Shown piece by piece: positions 33,964-42,743 of a DNA stretch of 64,000 bases. Source of the stretch: an uncultured Flavobacteriales bacterium (GTDB lineage: Bacteria; Bacteroidota; Bacteroidia; Flavobacteriales; Schleiferiaceae); the NCBI GenBank assembly GCA_913055685.1, contig CAJXKC010000001.1:1-64000 (forward strand), read 5' to 3'. Position 1 is the first letter of the stretch. The number at the start of each line of letters is the position of its first letter. Both the position numbers and the translations under genes were made by a program. The notes below the pieces were generated by a model. The model had not been told where the DNA came from and did not search any database. It was given only the letters and a program-made list of their open reading frames with translations.

Positions 33964-35430
33964 TTATTCACCCTGACCTAAAGAGAAGGCCAGTTTACCG
34001 TCGAAGTAATACAAGTTTTCCGTCTTAATTACGTCTACACCATTGCTTACTAAGTTAGCAATAAGCGCGGGAACGCTTTCGCGTGAAACGCTCTTCATCT
34101 GATTAACGTCTTTGGGATTGTCTTTATGCACGAAGCGACAACGCCAGTGATCGGTGCAGAATGTTTCTGGTAATCCATCAGGGAAAACCTTAACACCGCG
34201 GTTGGTGATCATTTTTAACTTCATGGTATCACCGGCTAAAGCTTGCAGCTTAGCCCCTAGATCGTCGGCACTAATAGTAGCATCATCTACAAAGACATCA
34301 ACCCCTACCAGGTCTTTCTGCTGCACTGGGCGCTCGTATTCTTCGATTTCGATTGGCTTAAAGCCATCTTGATCTAATTTATGTGCTTCGATGTTTTGAG
34401 GCATCTGACCTAAGCGCTCAATCACCGCATCGGCAAACTCTTTAGTGCCTACCTTTTGCTTAGAACTACCTTCGCGGAAGATATCGCCAGTGTGGATACC
34501 ATCTTCAATAGTCTTGTACCATGCATTGGCTACTTTTTCCGCAACTTCTAACTGCCCCACATGCTCGAGCATAAGCACCGCCGCTGAAAGTAAGCCACTA
34601 GGGTTAGCCATGTTTTTCCCAGAAATATCCGGTGCCGAACCATGAACCGCTTCAAACATAGCAAAGCCTTTTCCAATATTTGATGAGCCTCCTAAACCAA
34701 CGGAGCCAGTAATTTGCGCCGCAATGTCGCTGATGATATCACCGTAAAGGTTTAAGGTTACTACCACGTCAAAATCCTCGGGGCGATCCGCCAATAAAGC
34801 CGCACCGATATCTATAATCTTTAATTCAGACTCAATATCAGGGTACTCGGCCGAGATTTCGCGGAATACTTGCGAGAACAAACCATCGGTAACCTTCATG
34901 ATGTTATCCTTCACCATACAAGTCACCTTCTTACGGTTAAAGTTACGCGCGTACTCGAAAGCGTGACGAATGATTTTACGGGTACCAGGGATAGTAATCA
35001 GCTTCAAACACTGAAATACGTCAGTGGTCTGACGGTGCTCGATACCAGCGTAAAGATCCTCTTCGTTCTCGCGAACGATAATCACATCCATATTAGGGTG
35101 CTTACTTTCGATGTAAGGCGATAGCGACTTACAAGGACGAATATTAGCGTACAAGCCCAGAGATTTGCGGATGGTCACATTTAAGCTCTTGTAACCACCA
35201 CCTTGCGGAGTGGTAATAGGAGCCTTTAAGAAAACTTTGTTTCTGCGTAAGGTATCCCAGGATTCATTGGTAATGCCTGCCGTGTTACCCGATAGATATA
35301 CTTTTTCACCGATATCAATGAAATCGTAGTCTAGTTCCGCGCCGGCTGCTTCGATAATTCGCAGAGTAGCGTCCATGATTTCGGGTCCGATACCGTCCCC
35401 TTTTGCAACCGTGATTCTTGTTTTGCTCAT
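33964..35430 (-). CDS. icd: NADP-dependent isocitrate dehydrogenase
   Basis: Oxidatively decarboxylates isocitrate to 2-oxoglutarate and carbon dioxide in the TCA cycle. 488 residues: a standard isocitrate/isopropylmalate core (about 1-335) with KGDGIGPEIMDATLRIIEAAG, VTIRKSLGLYANIRP, VRENEEDLYAGIEHR and LYGDIISDIAAQITGSVGLGG, plus a C-terminal domain of about 150 residues as in the longer Thermus and Rickettsia enzymes. The S of TIRKSL is intact. NADP preference is inferred from the family. It lies 16 bases after the TetR gene and 1 base before sbtA, so one transcript is expected. Confidence 0.93.
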   Translation of the reverse strand: MSKTRITVAKGDGIGPEIMDATLRIIEAAGAELDYDFIDIGEKVYLSGNTAGITNESWDTLRRNKVFLKAPITTPQGGGYKSLNVTIRKSLGLYANIRPCKSLSPYIESKHPNMDVIIVRENEEDLYAGIEHRQTTDVFQCLKLITIPGTRKIIRHAFEYARNFNRKKVTCMVKDNIMKVTDGLFSQVFREISAEYPDIESELKIIDIGAALLADRPEDFDVVVTLNLYGDIISDIAAQITGSVGLGGSSNIGKGFAMFEAVHGSAPDISGKNMANPSGLLSAAVLMLEHVGQLEVAEKVANAWYKTIEDGIHTGDIFREGSSKQKVGTKEFADAVIERLGQMPQNIEAHKLDQDGFKPIEIEEYERPVQQKDLVGVDVFVDDATISADDLGAKLQALAGDTMKLKMITNRGVKVFPDGLPETFCTDHWRCRFVHKDNPKDVNQMKSVSRESVPALIANLVSNGVDVIKTENLYYFDGKLAFSLGQGE

Positions 35431-35446
35431 TGTGCTTTTTTTGAGA

Positions 35447-36121
35447 TTACTTTAGTGAATTGAACAAGATTTGGATTAAGAATTCTGTTAGTTTCTGATT
35501 TTGTTGATCCTTTGGAAAATCAGTGAGCGATGGCAAATGCTCTTGGTAAAACTCAAGGCTATGCGCCATCTCTATAAGGGTGGTAGCCAAAGCAAAAGGA
35601 AAAGGATGCTTGGGACTCACCGTTACTATCATATCTGCCAATAGCTTAACCACACTCTTAAAGGGGGCAAATAACTTTTTGGCATTGTCTTCATCTACCT
35701 GAATGTGGTGATACGCTTTGGAGCCTTCTAAAATTACTAGGTTTCGTAAATCCTCCTTACTCACTAAGCCAGGGTCGGCAGCTACCGCAGGGATTTGCCC
35801 CACCACTCTTACCGCCTTGCGCAACTTTTCCTCCGGATCAGTTTCAATAGCCGTAAAAACCTTAATCTGTTGCTCCAACCAAGTCCAGTACAACTGAAAA
35901 TAGTATTGCAACAAGCGCTGTTTATTGGGGAAATACTTATAGACCGTGGCCTCGGTGGTAGAGGCAGCAATAGCAAGCTTCTTGGCGGTAAAGGACTCCA
36001 AGCCCATATCGAGTATAAGCTTAGCACCAACACTTAATATCTTCTTACCGACTTCCGAACTAAGCGGGTCTTTTAAATAAAGATCACTGCTAAGAGTAAA
36101 TGAATACTTGCTAATAGCCAT
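35447..36121 (-). CDS. TetR-family transcriptional regulator
   Basis: 224 residues. The N-terminal helix-turn-helix domain (about 24-72) contains GKKILSVGAKLILDMGLESF and TEATVYKYFPNKQRLLQYYF, which are TetR landmarks. The C-terminal ligand and dimer domain is not specific enough to name an effector. It is the first gene of the unit tetR-icd-sbtA-sbtB, and an inverted repeat overlapping its own promoter (36138-36165) is a probable autoregulatory operator. Control of a TCA enzyme and a bicarbonate transporter by this protein is inferred from operon structure. Confidence 0.88.
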   Translation of the reverse strand: MAISKYSFTLSSDLYLKDPLSSEVGKKILSVGAKLILDMGLESFTAKKLAIAASTTEATVYKYFPNKQRLLQYYFQLYWTWLEQQIKVFTAIETDPEEKLRKAVRVVGQIPAVAADPGLVSKEDLRNLVILEGSKAYHHIQVDEDNAKKLFAPFKSVVKLLADMIVTVSPKHPFPFALATTLIEMAHSLEFYQEHLPSLTDFPKDQQNQKLTEFLIQILFNSLK

Positions 36122-36137
36122 GCTTCAGTTAAGTATA

Positions 36138-36165
36138 GTTTTACTTTACCTGGCAAAAGTAAAAC
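36138..36165. promoter_or_regulatory. Probable TetR operator (inverted repeat)
   Basis: GTTTTACTTT (36138-36147) and AAAGTAAAAC (36156-36165) are perfect reverse complements, 10 bases each, with an 8-base spacer. The element begins 17 bases upstream of the tetR ATG and covers the promoter -7 box, a typical position for autorepression by a dimeric TetR protein. Confidence 0.75.
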
Positions 36166-36184
36166 CCCTCGCTTAATTGACAAA
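36154..36184 (-). promoter_or_regulatory. Promoter TTTG-N19-TACTTTTG for tetR-icd-sbtAB
   Basis: On the minus strand TTTG (36181-36184), exactly 19 bases, then TACTTTTG (36154-36161). Both boxes and the spacing match the Bacteroidota primary sigma consensus TTTG-N19-TAnnTTTG without mismatch, the best promoter in the window. It overlaps the inverted-repeat operator. Confidence 0.8.
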
Positions 36185-36202
36185 CACTTTTTTTTAAAAA
36201 AA

Positions 36203-37420
36203 TTACTGAGCGCTAGCCCGTCCAGCTAAAAAGCCGCTAGTCCACGCGTGTTGGAAATTAAAACCGCCGGTTATTCCATCTACATCGATAAGCTCTCCGA
36301 CGGCGTAGAGGCCAGGAAACTTTTTAAGCGAATAATCCTTAAAATCGAGCTCTGACAGGGCGATACCCCCGGCAGTTACAAACTCTTCTTTGAATGTAGT
36401 TTTACCAGAAACCTTGAACTCCGCTCTTAGAATTTGCTCCCGAATTCGATTTAGCTCCTTTTTACTAAGATCGACCCAGCGCTTATCGAGTGAGACCTGA
36501 GCCCTTAGCACTAAACGTTCCCATAAGCGACGCGGTAGTTCGGAAATACGGGCATTAGCCAATTTCTTTTTAGCAAACAGTTTTAGCTGCTCCCCTACAA
36601 ATGCTTCATAATCGGTATCGGTCCAATTAAGCCAATTAATTAGAATGGGGAACTTATAATTGCGCTCTGCCAAATCGCGCGCCTGCCAGGCCGAAAGTTT
36701 TAAGACCGCCGGACCCGAGAAGCCCCAATGGGTAATTAGCAGAGGACCATCTTGCTGCCACTTTGTACCAGGAATTTGCACCTTAGCCATTGGCACGGAA
36801 AGCCCCTGTAAATCCTTTAAATCTGAATCCGGTACATTAAAAGTGAATAATGAAGGTAATGGTGACACAATATCCAAGCCTAGCGGATCCAAGGGGCCAA
36901 AGCCTCTTATCTGAGCTTGTCCTCCCATGGCTAAAATCACCCGATCAAAGCTTTCCTTTACTGAACCGAAGTCCAATTCGAATTGTGCCCCCTTAGCAAC
37001 AACTGCTTTAAGACGTTTACTAAAATGAATGGGGATATCAGCCGCTTTCAGCTCACCTAAAAGAATATCGATTACCGATTGCGAATCATCGCTAGACGGG
37101 AAAACCCGGCCATCGGACTCCACTTTTAAGGCTAAGCCTCTCGACTCGAACCAAGCCCGAGTCTCGGGATAGGCAAACTGACCAAAAGCCTTGCGCATTG
37201 CCTTAGAAGAACGCGGAAATGCTTTTAAAAGCGCACCATTATTCTGGACATCATGGCAAACATTACAGCGTCCGCCACCGCTAATTTTAACCTTAGCTAA
37301 TGCCTTATTAGAGGCTTCAAATATTTGTACCTGACTATTGCCCTGGGCGGCATGAATGGCCGCAAAAACTCCGGCTGCCCCCGCCCCAATTACGGCAATA
37401 TTTAAGCCTTGATCCGCCAA
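36203..37420 (-). CDS. BaiN/HI0933-type FAD-dependent oxidoreductase
   Basis: 405 residues. The dinucleotide-binding fold begins IAVIGAGAAGVFAAIHAAQG, with GAGAAG at 12-17. The family motif KISGGGRCNVCHD at 45-57 follows. The C-terminal end GLYAVGELIDVDGITGGFNFQHAWTSGFLAGR (about 372-403) is the second FAD-contact region of the YhiN/HI0933 group. Members reduce steroid or flavin-type substrates in some gut bacteria, but most are uncharacterised. It follows the acetyltransferase gene by 3 bases on the same strand, so it is probably in the lysA transcript. Confidence 0.85.
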   Translation of the reverse strand: MADQGLNIAVIGAGAAGVFAAIHAAQGNSQVQIFEASNKALAKVKISGGGRCNVCHDVQNNGALLKAFPRSSKAMRKAFGQFAYPETRAWFESRGLALKVESDGRVFPSSDDSQSVIDILLGELKAADIPIHFSKRLKAVVAKGAQFELDFGSVKESFDRVILAMGGQAQIRGFGPLDPLGLDIVSPLPSLFTFNVPDSDLKDLQGLSVPMAKVQIPGTKWQQDGPLLITHWGFSGPAVLKLSAWQARDLAERNYKFPILINWLNWTDTDYEAFVGEQLKLFAKKKLANARISELPRRLWERLVLRAQVSLDKRWVDLSKKELNRIREQILRAEFKVSGKTTFKEEFVTAGGIALSELDFKDYSLKKFPGLYAVGELIDVDGITGGFNFQHAWTSGFLAGRASAQ

Positions 37421-37423
37421 GGA

Positions 37424-37867
37424 TCAGAGCCACCATTTACAGTTCCACCACTCCTTTTCGATATCCGCCCCCAAGCTTTCATAAAACTTTACCGCGGACT
37501 CATTCCAATCCAATACCTGCCAATCGAGGCGCTTCGCCCCCTTTGCCCGAGCCGCATCCGCTGTAGCCAGCAACAATTGCTTACCATAGCCCTTACCGCG
37601 ATAGTCCTGCTTTATGTAAAGATCTTCCAGATAATAGCAAAAGCCTTTCCAGGTAGAATAACGGGGATAATAGAGACTAATACCGATTAACTCTTCACCC
37701 AGGTGCATTACCAAAAACTCGTAGGCACCGGCTTGCCAATCTTTTAGCAATTCCTCCTCGGTAGTAATAACCTCCTGAGGCGCTTTTTCAAAAAGGGCCA
37801 ATTCTTTAATGAGAGCCAATAGCCCCGCCATATCCTTTTCCTTTCCAGCCCGAATGATCACCTCCAT
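37424..37867 (-). CDS. GNAT acetyltransferase, diamine/SSAT-like
   Basis: 147 residues. The acetyl-CoA pyrophosphate loop is QDYRGKGYGKQLL at 87-99, with the preceding YLEDLYI strand. WNESAVKFYESLGA at 121-134 resembles the WNEPSINFYKRRGA segment of spermidine/spermine acetyltransferases, so a diamine or polyamine acceptor is a reasonable guess, unproven. It starts within the lysA stop as TAATG and is followed 3 bases later by the flavoprotein gene, forming a lysA-GNAT-BaiN unit. Confidence 0.85.
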   Translation of the reverse strand: MEVIIRAGKEKDMAGLLALIKELALFEKAPQEVITTEEELLKDWQAGAYEFLVMHLGEELIGISLYYPRYSTWKGFCYYLEDLYIKQDYRGKGYGKQLLLATADAARAKGAKRLDWQVLDWNESAVKFYESLGADIEKEWWNCKWWL

Positions 37868-39102
37868 TACCAGTCGATTTCTACTTGGTTAGCGGTTAAA
37901 TCTTCGAGATTTTGCCTGCGAGTAATAAGCTGAGCCTTTCCCTTATGTACCAGAACCTCCGCCGGCTTAAAGCGGCTATTGTAATTATTGGCCATGGTAA
38001 AGCAGTAGGCACCAGCATTGCGGAAGCCAAGCACATCGCCTTCTTTCACTTCGGTTATCTGACGGTCATTCGCGAAGGTATCGGTCTCGCAGATATAGCC
38101 CACCACCGAGTACACCCGCTTGTGACCCTCAGGATTGCTCACATTTTCGATGTGATGGTAGGCATCGTAAAACATCGGACGAATTAAATGATTCATCCCG
38201 GTATCCACCTGAGCAAATACGGTAGCAGTAGTTTGCTTTAAGCCATTCACTTTGCAGAAAAAGGTGCCGGACTCAGACACCAGGAACTTACCCGGCTCAA
38301 ATTCAATTTCCAATTCGCGACCATATTCAGCGCAAAAGTCATTGAACATCTTGGTCATTTTGGAACCTAATTCCTCAATATCAGTGGCAATATCTCCTGG
38401 CTTATAAGGCACCTTGAAACCCGAACCAAAGTCGATGTATTGCAGATCCTTAAAATCGTGAGCCACATCAAACAAGAGCTCTGCCCCTTTTAAAAAGGTG
38501 TCTACATCTAAAATATCACTACCGGTATGCATATGCACCCCTTCAACTTTAATATCCAGACTCTTCACGAGGCGCTCGAGGTGACGTCTTTGGTGGATGG
38601 AGATACCAAATTTTGAATCAATATGCCCCACCGATATCTTACTATTTCCACCCGCCATAATATGGGGGTTCATGCGAACACAAACTGGATAGCTATTACC
38701 GTATCGCGCTCCAAAGCGCTCTAAAATACTGAGGTTATCAATATTAATTCGCACACCAAGGTCTACCGCCTTTACGATTTCATCGAAGGAAACTCCATTG
38801 GGGGTATAGATGATATCTCCAGCCTCAAAACCTGCCTTTAGGCCCAATTGCACCTCCTGGATAGAGACGGTATCCAAACCTGCCCCTAGGGACTTAAAAA
38901 AGCGGAGGACGTTGATATTGGTAAGGGCCTTACAGGCATAATTAATCTTCAACTTAGAACCCTTAAAAGCCTTTGTAATCCGTTTATACTGCGCCTCCAT
39001 TTTGGCGGTATCGTAAACATAAAGTGGGGTGTCGAATTCCTGACAAATATCCAAGGCCGGAATGCCACCAATTTCAAAGTGCTTATTTCTAAGTTCTAAC
39101 AT
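37867..39102 (-). CDS. lysA: Diaminopimelate decarboxylase
   Basis: Decarboxylates meso-diaminopimelate to lysine; PLP-dependent, fold III. 411 residues from the ATG at 39102. A TTG at 39123 would add seven residues but begins inside the TACCTTTG promoter box, so the ATG is preferred. PLP lysine K58 sits in NYACKALTN, and MHTGSDI and the glycine-rich DFGSGFKVPY are the phosphate-binding region. CETDTFANDR near 340 carries the active-site cysteine from the partner subunit. Overlaps the next gene by one base. Confidence 0.92.
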   Translation of the reverse strand: MLELRNKHFEIGGIPALDICQEFDTPLYVYDTAKMEAQYKRITKAFKGSKLKINYACKALTNINVLRFFKSLGAGLDTVSIQEVQLGLKAGFEAGDIIYTPNGVSFDEIVKAVDLGVRINIDNLSILERFGARYGNSYPVCVRMNPHIMAGGNSKISVGHIDSKFGISIHQRRHLERLVKSLDIKVEGVHMHTGSDILDVDTFLKGAELLFDVAHDFKDLQYIDFGSGFKVPYKPGDIATDIEELGSKMTKMFNDFCAEYGRELEIEFEPGKFLVSESGTFFCKVNGLKQTTATVFAQVDTGMNHLIRPMFYDAYHHIENVSNPEGHKRVYSVVGYICETDTFANDRQITEVKEGDVLGFRNAGAYCFTMANNYNSRFKPAEVLVHKGKAQLITRRQNLEDLTANQVEIDW

Positions 39103-39120
39103 ATATTTGAATATTGCCCG

Positions 39121-39128
39121 CAAAGGTA
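39121..39128 (-). promoter_or_regulatory. -7 box TACCTTTG of lysA
   Basis: Minus-strand TACCTTTG is an exact TAnnTTTG match, 18 bases before the ATG at 39102. It helps to decide that start against the upstream TTG at 39123, which lies inside it. Confidence 0.6.
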
Positions 39129-39151
39129 AACCTTCAAACCTAAATTAAACC

Positions 39152-39631
39152 ATGAACCAAAGCTTTCAAGAAAGTCAGAATTTGCGCAGTATTTTGATGT
39201 GGATAGTCTTGATTGGCCTCCTCTTCTTTAGCATATTCCTAAGTTTAAGTCAGCTTTTATTTAAGATTCCCGTTGGCAACAACCCGATGCCAAACTGGGC
39301 GGTAGTTTGCCTGCTGCTCTTTAGCATTCTGCTCTTACTAATGACCGCTTTAACCAGGCTTGATCTGAGCATAAACAACGAGGGAATCAAAATTGACTTT
39401 CGCCCCTTAGGCAAAGAAGAAATTCTTTGGCGCGAGGTTAAGCAGGTTAGCATTAAGCCTTTAAACATGATTAGCATTGGTCGACGCTACAGTCCCAAAA
39501 CCGGACATATTTACAATGCCGGCGCCGATCATTCGCTAAACATCGAATTAAAAAATGGTCGCAAAGTGATGGTCTCTACCCGCCAGGTAGATTCTCTTAA
39601 GGTTTATTTAAAGCGAATAAAGAAGCTTTAA
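39152..39631 (+). CDS. Membrane protein with PH-like domain, unknown function
   Basis: 159 residues, two transmembrane helices at about 13-35 and 48-67 (LMWIVLIGLLFFSIFLSLS and WAVVCLLLFSILLLLMTAL). A soluble domain from about 70 has the alternation LDLSINNEGIKIDFRPLG...ILWREVKQVSIKPL typical of bacterial PH-like folds. It faces the cytoplasm by the positive-inside rule. No named family is certain. It is divergent from lysA and 52 bases before fbp, so the two may be co-transcribed, although fbp has its own -7 box. Confidence 0.65.
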   Translation: MNQSFQESQNLRSILMWIVLIGLLFFSIFLSLSQLLFKIPVGNNPMPNWAVVCLLLFSILLLLMTALTRLDLSINNEGIKIDFRPLGKEEILWREVKQVSIKPLNMISIGRRYSPKTGHIYNAGADHSLNIELKNGRKVMVSTRQVDSLKVYLKRIKKL

Positions 39632-39655
39632 AGGCTGATAATTAAAACGGGAGCT

Positions 39656-39663
39656 TAACTTTG
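39656..39663 (+). promoter_or_regulatory. -7 box TAACTTTG of fbp
   Basis: Exact TAnnTTTG match, 20 bases before the fbp ATG. The same TAACTTTG octamer also precedes pheT at nearly the same distance. Confidence 0.5.
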
Positions 39664-39683
39664 CCCCATACCTCTCAAAAGAC

Positions 39684-40694
39684 ATGAAAAGACATATTAC
39701 GCTCGGTGAATTCATCATCGAAAATCAAAAAGATTTCCCCTACGCCAAGGGTGAGCTAAGTGCCCTCCTCAGTTCGATTCGCCTCGCTGGTAAAATGGTG
39801 AATCAAGAAATTAATAAAGCCGGTCTCGCCAATATTATTGGTGCGGTGGGTGAAGAAAATGTGCAGGGCGAAGACCAACAAAAGCTCGATGTCTTAGCGA
39901 ACGACCTTTTCATTAGCACCCTGCAACGTCGCGGTGAGATTTGTGGCTTGGCTTCGGAAGAGATGGAGGACTTCATTGCCTTCAATCAAGAAATCCACAG
40001 CGATGCGAGATACGTGGTTTTAATCGACCCATTGGATGGTAGCAGTAATATTGATGTGAACGTTTCCGTAGGAACCATTTTCAGTATTTACCGACGCGTA
40101 AGTAAAGTTGGAGGTCCGGTACAATTAGAGGACTTTCTACAACCTGGCAACAAGCAGGTAGCGGCGGGCTATTTGGTTTACGGCACCTCTACCATGTTGG
40201 TTTACACCACGGGAAAGGGCGTGCACGGTTTCACTTATGATCCCGGCATTGGCTCCTTCTTCCTTTCCAATCCGAATATGCGGGTATCGGAAAACGGAAA
40301 AATTTACTCCATCAATGAAGGAAACTATGTACACATGCCTGAGGGGGTGAAGAAATACATCAAATGGTGCCAGGAATTAGACCCTGCCACCAATAGACCG
40401 CTCACTTCGCGTTACATTGGTTCATTGGTAGCCGACTTCCACCGCAATCTCCTCAAAGGCGGGATTTACATTTACCCTCGCGGAACCACTGCTCCCAATG
40501 GCAAATTACGTTTGCTCTACGAATGTAACCCAATGGCTTTCTTAATTGAGCAAGCCGGCGGTAAGGCCAGCGATGGACATACCCGTATTATGGACATCGA
40601 TCCCAAAGAACTTCATCAAAGAGTTCCCTTCTTCTGTGGAAGTCCAAAAATGGTAGAGAAGGCCGAAGAGTTTATGGCTAATCACCCCGACTAA
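39684..40694 (+). CDS. fbp: Fructose-1,6-bisphosphatase, class 1
   Basis: Removes the 1-phosphate from fructose 1,6-bisphosphate, the committed step of gluconeogenesis; cytoplasmic. 336 residues. Metal-ligand motifs are ASEEMEDF (about 92-99) and [23 protein letters not shown] (about 116-138). The sugar-phosphate site lies in [16 protein letters not shown] (about 254-269), and [20 protein letters not shown] is near the end. All metal-binding acids are present. Together with gpmI this covers key gluconeogenic steps. A bidirectional hairpin follows the gene. Confidence 0.95.
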   Translation: MKRHITLGEFIIENQKDFPYAKGELSALLSSIRLAGKMVNQEINKAGLANIIGAVGEENVQGEDQQKLDVLANDLFISTLQRRGEICGLASEEMEDFIAFNQEIHSDARYVVLIDPLDGSSNIDVNVSVGTIFSIYRRVSKVGGPVQLEDFLQPGNKQVAAGYLVYGTSTMLVYTTGKGVHGFTYDPGIGSFFLSNPNMRVSENGKIYSINEGNYVHMPEGVKKYIKWCQELDPATNRPLTSRYIGSLVADFHRNLLKGGIYIYPRGTTAPNGKLRLLYECNPMAFLIEQAGGKASDGHTRIMDIDPKELHQRVPFFCGSPKMVEKAEEFMANHPD

Positions 40695-40710
40695 TACCCA
40701 TCTTAAAATA

Positions 40711-40743
40711 AAAAACGGCCCCGCTATGCTGGGCCGTTTTCTT
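40711..40743. terminator. Bidirectional hairpin terminator after fbp
   Basis: AAAACGGCCC, 9-base loop, GGGCCGTTTT, then CTTAAA: a 10-bp stem with A and T tracts on the two sides, so usable from both strands. It lies between convergent fbp and the LytTR gene. Confidence 0.9.
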
Positions 40744-40853
40744 AAAGGGGAAGGAATTAAGGTTTTTTCAAACCTGAGGTAAAGAAAGTCGAATTGCCCA
40801 CCCACACCAAGAAATTGGCATAAACGACGGATTAATTAGCATTAAATACAGAC

Positions 40854-42587
40854 TCAAGCTTCCCTTTTCTCCTTAAACCGGGCTTGCAGCTCCTCCTTAT
40901 AAGTACGTGATACGGGTAATTCTGTCCCATCGGCAAGAAGCACCTTGGTCGCATATACTGCTTTTAGATGTTTACAGTTCACCAAATAAGAGCGATGGAT
41001 GCGCTGAAAATCCTGACCTTCTAATTCTTCTTGCAAAGCCTTTAGTGAAGTTCGGTCCACCTCAGGCTTATCTTTTTCCTTTAAAAAGAGGTTTACATAG
41101 TGCCCCTCAGATTGGGCATAAATAATTTCCGCAACAGGTATTACCGCCTTCGATTTTAGCTTCAAGTGGGCATTTCCCGAACCAGACTCAGATGCTCCGG
41201 GTCTAATTTCATGTACTTGACTCTTATCCTCAAATTGAAAAGTGGCTCCATCACTTCCGAGGAAAATTTCGGAACGCTTATGCTTTTTAAGCTTAGTGTT
41301 CCAGTAAATCCAGAGACCAATTAAACTAAGTCCGAATAGGATTAAGCCATAAGTAAGCGTTTTCCGATATCGACCCTCAAGACGACCTTTCTCCGATTTA
41401 AGCCCAATTAATTCTACCGCATTTGCAGCCTTTTTTATTGCTTCTGCATCGCGCTCACGCTGTATTTTTTCTTCCAACTCATTGGCTGCCTTCAGGTAGG
41501 CTAGGGCCGAATCTTGCTCACCGATTAACTCATAATATTGAGCAAACCTTTCCATGAGCTGATAATCATTTTTAATCCGCTTATAACCTAAAGTCTCTAT
41601 TAATTTTTGCTGCCAGGATTTAGCCACATCCGCCTGCTTCTCAATAATCGCTAAGTCCAAGCTTAAAACCCAAATATTACGCAAAATGAGACTTGCACGA
41701 GGGTTTCTTTCATCTAAGGCCTGCAAGGCAGCATCAAGATTTTCGTGAGCCAAGGATAAATCGCCCATTTCTATAGCATTGCGGGCCAAGTTGCCCCTTA
41801 TTTCAACCTGATCGAAGACCGACCCCAGCTCTTCTTGAATAGCCAATGCTTTGCTCAAATAATACTGAGCGGAATCGAGGCGCTCCATTTCCCGGTAGGC
41901 CACTGCCATATTATTGTAAATACGACCTTCCAACCTTCGATCGGGCGTATTCTCAATGCGCGCCAAAGCCATTCTAAACCACGACATCGCTTCTTGAGGC
42001 TGAGCCATACGACCAAAAATGGAACCCATACTCATATATGCCAAGGGAATACCCTGGTAGTCTATAGCCTCGTAAATCGCAATGGCATCCTTCATTAATA
42101 AGACTGCCGAATCGTACTCTTCGCGTACCATTTTCGCATTGGCGCGATTTTTTTGGGCAAGAGCAAAACCCAGACTATCCCCCTTTTTTAGACAATAATC
42201 CCGCAGGACCCTAAAGGCTGAGTCGCCCTGGGCATATTCCTGAGCCCGATAATTGGCGATACCTAAATTTTTTAGCACTACTGCATAGGTAAAGCGCTGA
42301 TCATAAACCGTATCGGGATGCATGTAGGAAAGGGCCTTTTTATAGGCTTGCGCAGACTGAGCCGCTTTGGCACCGTAATTTAAAGCTAGCCCCCTCACAA
42401 AATAAGCTCGTGCCTGCATTTCGGCATCATCATATTCGAGCATAGCTTCCGAAAGCGGCATTAAGACCCTTGGATCGCGGGTATTTTTTAAGGACTCCGA
42501 AATTAGGGAGTCCCTGGAACTAGAGGCAAAAGCAATAAAATCAATACAGCATAAAAGACCTATAAGGCCTATTTTTCGGATCCCCAT
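40854..42587 (-). CDS. Membrane-tethered LytTR transcription factor with TPR repeats
   Basis: 577 residues. An N-terminal hydrophobic segment (about 5-23) acts as a signal peptide or anchor. About ten helical-repeat (TPR) units fill 30-380, with consensus pieces such as YNNMAVAYREMERLDSAQYYLSKALAIQEELG. A short coiled segment (380-410) leads to a transmembrane helix (about 413-431), and the last about 110 residues are a LytTR DNA-binding domain, VIPVAEIIYAQSEGHYVNLFL and HRSYLVNCKHLKAVYA. The TPRs should be periplasmic and the LytTR domain cytoplasmic. It is a one-component sensor-regulator common in Bacteroidota; the signal is unknown. Confidence 0.85.
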   Translation of the reverse strand: MGIRKIGLIGLLCCIDFIAFASSSRDSLISESLKNTRDPRVLMPLSEAMLEYDDAEMQARAYFVRGLALNYGAKAAQSAQAYKKALSYMHPDTVYDQRFTYAVVLKNLGIANYRAQEYAQGDSAFRVLRDYCLKKGDSLGFALAQKNRANAKMVREEYDSAVLLMKDAIAIYEAIDYQGIPLAYMSMGSIFGRMAQPQEAMSWFRMALARIENTPDRRLEGRIYNNMAVAYREMERLDSAQYYLSKALAIQEELGSVFDQVEIRGNLARNAIEMGDLSLAHENLDAALQALDERNPRASLILRNIWVLSLDLAIIEKQADVAKSWQQKLIETLGYKRIKNDYQLMERFAQYYELIGEQDSALAYLKAANELEEKIQRERDAEAIKKAANAVELIGLKSEKGRLEGRYRKTLTYGLILFGLSLIGLWIYWNTKLKKHKRSEIFLGSDGATFQFEDKSQVHEIRPGASESGSGNAHLKLKSKAVIPVAEIIYAQSEGHYVNLFLKEKDKPEVDRTSLKALQEELEGQDFQRIHRSYLVNCKHLKAVYATKVLLADGTELPVSRTYKEELQARFKEKREA

Positions 42588-42615
42588 TCTGGTTTGTTTA
42601 AATTCTTCCCTTGGC

Positions 42616-42623
42616 TAAAGATA
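42616..42623 (-). promoter_or_regulatory. Possible -7 box TATCTTTA of the LytTR gene
   Basis: Minus-strand TATCTTTA is one base from TAnnTTTG and lies 28 bases before the ATG at 42587. No clean -33 box. Confidence 0.3.
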
Positions 42624-42743
42624 ATAGAATCTGTGAATTGGAAAATTGTTTGAAACACTTGGAACAAAATCGAGTGAAGAGCTACCTTTAGCCCCTCATA
42701 ACCACCCCCTCAAGAGAGCCGGGTGGATTAGGCATTTAGAGGC

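Noticed and set aside
39100-39151. Lysine riboswitch upstream of lysA
   Set aside because: The gap between lysA and the divergent gene is only about 50 bases, too short for the aptamer, and no conserved elements are seen.
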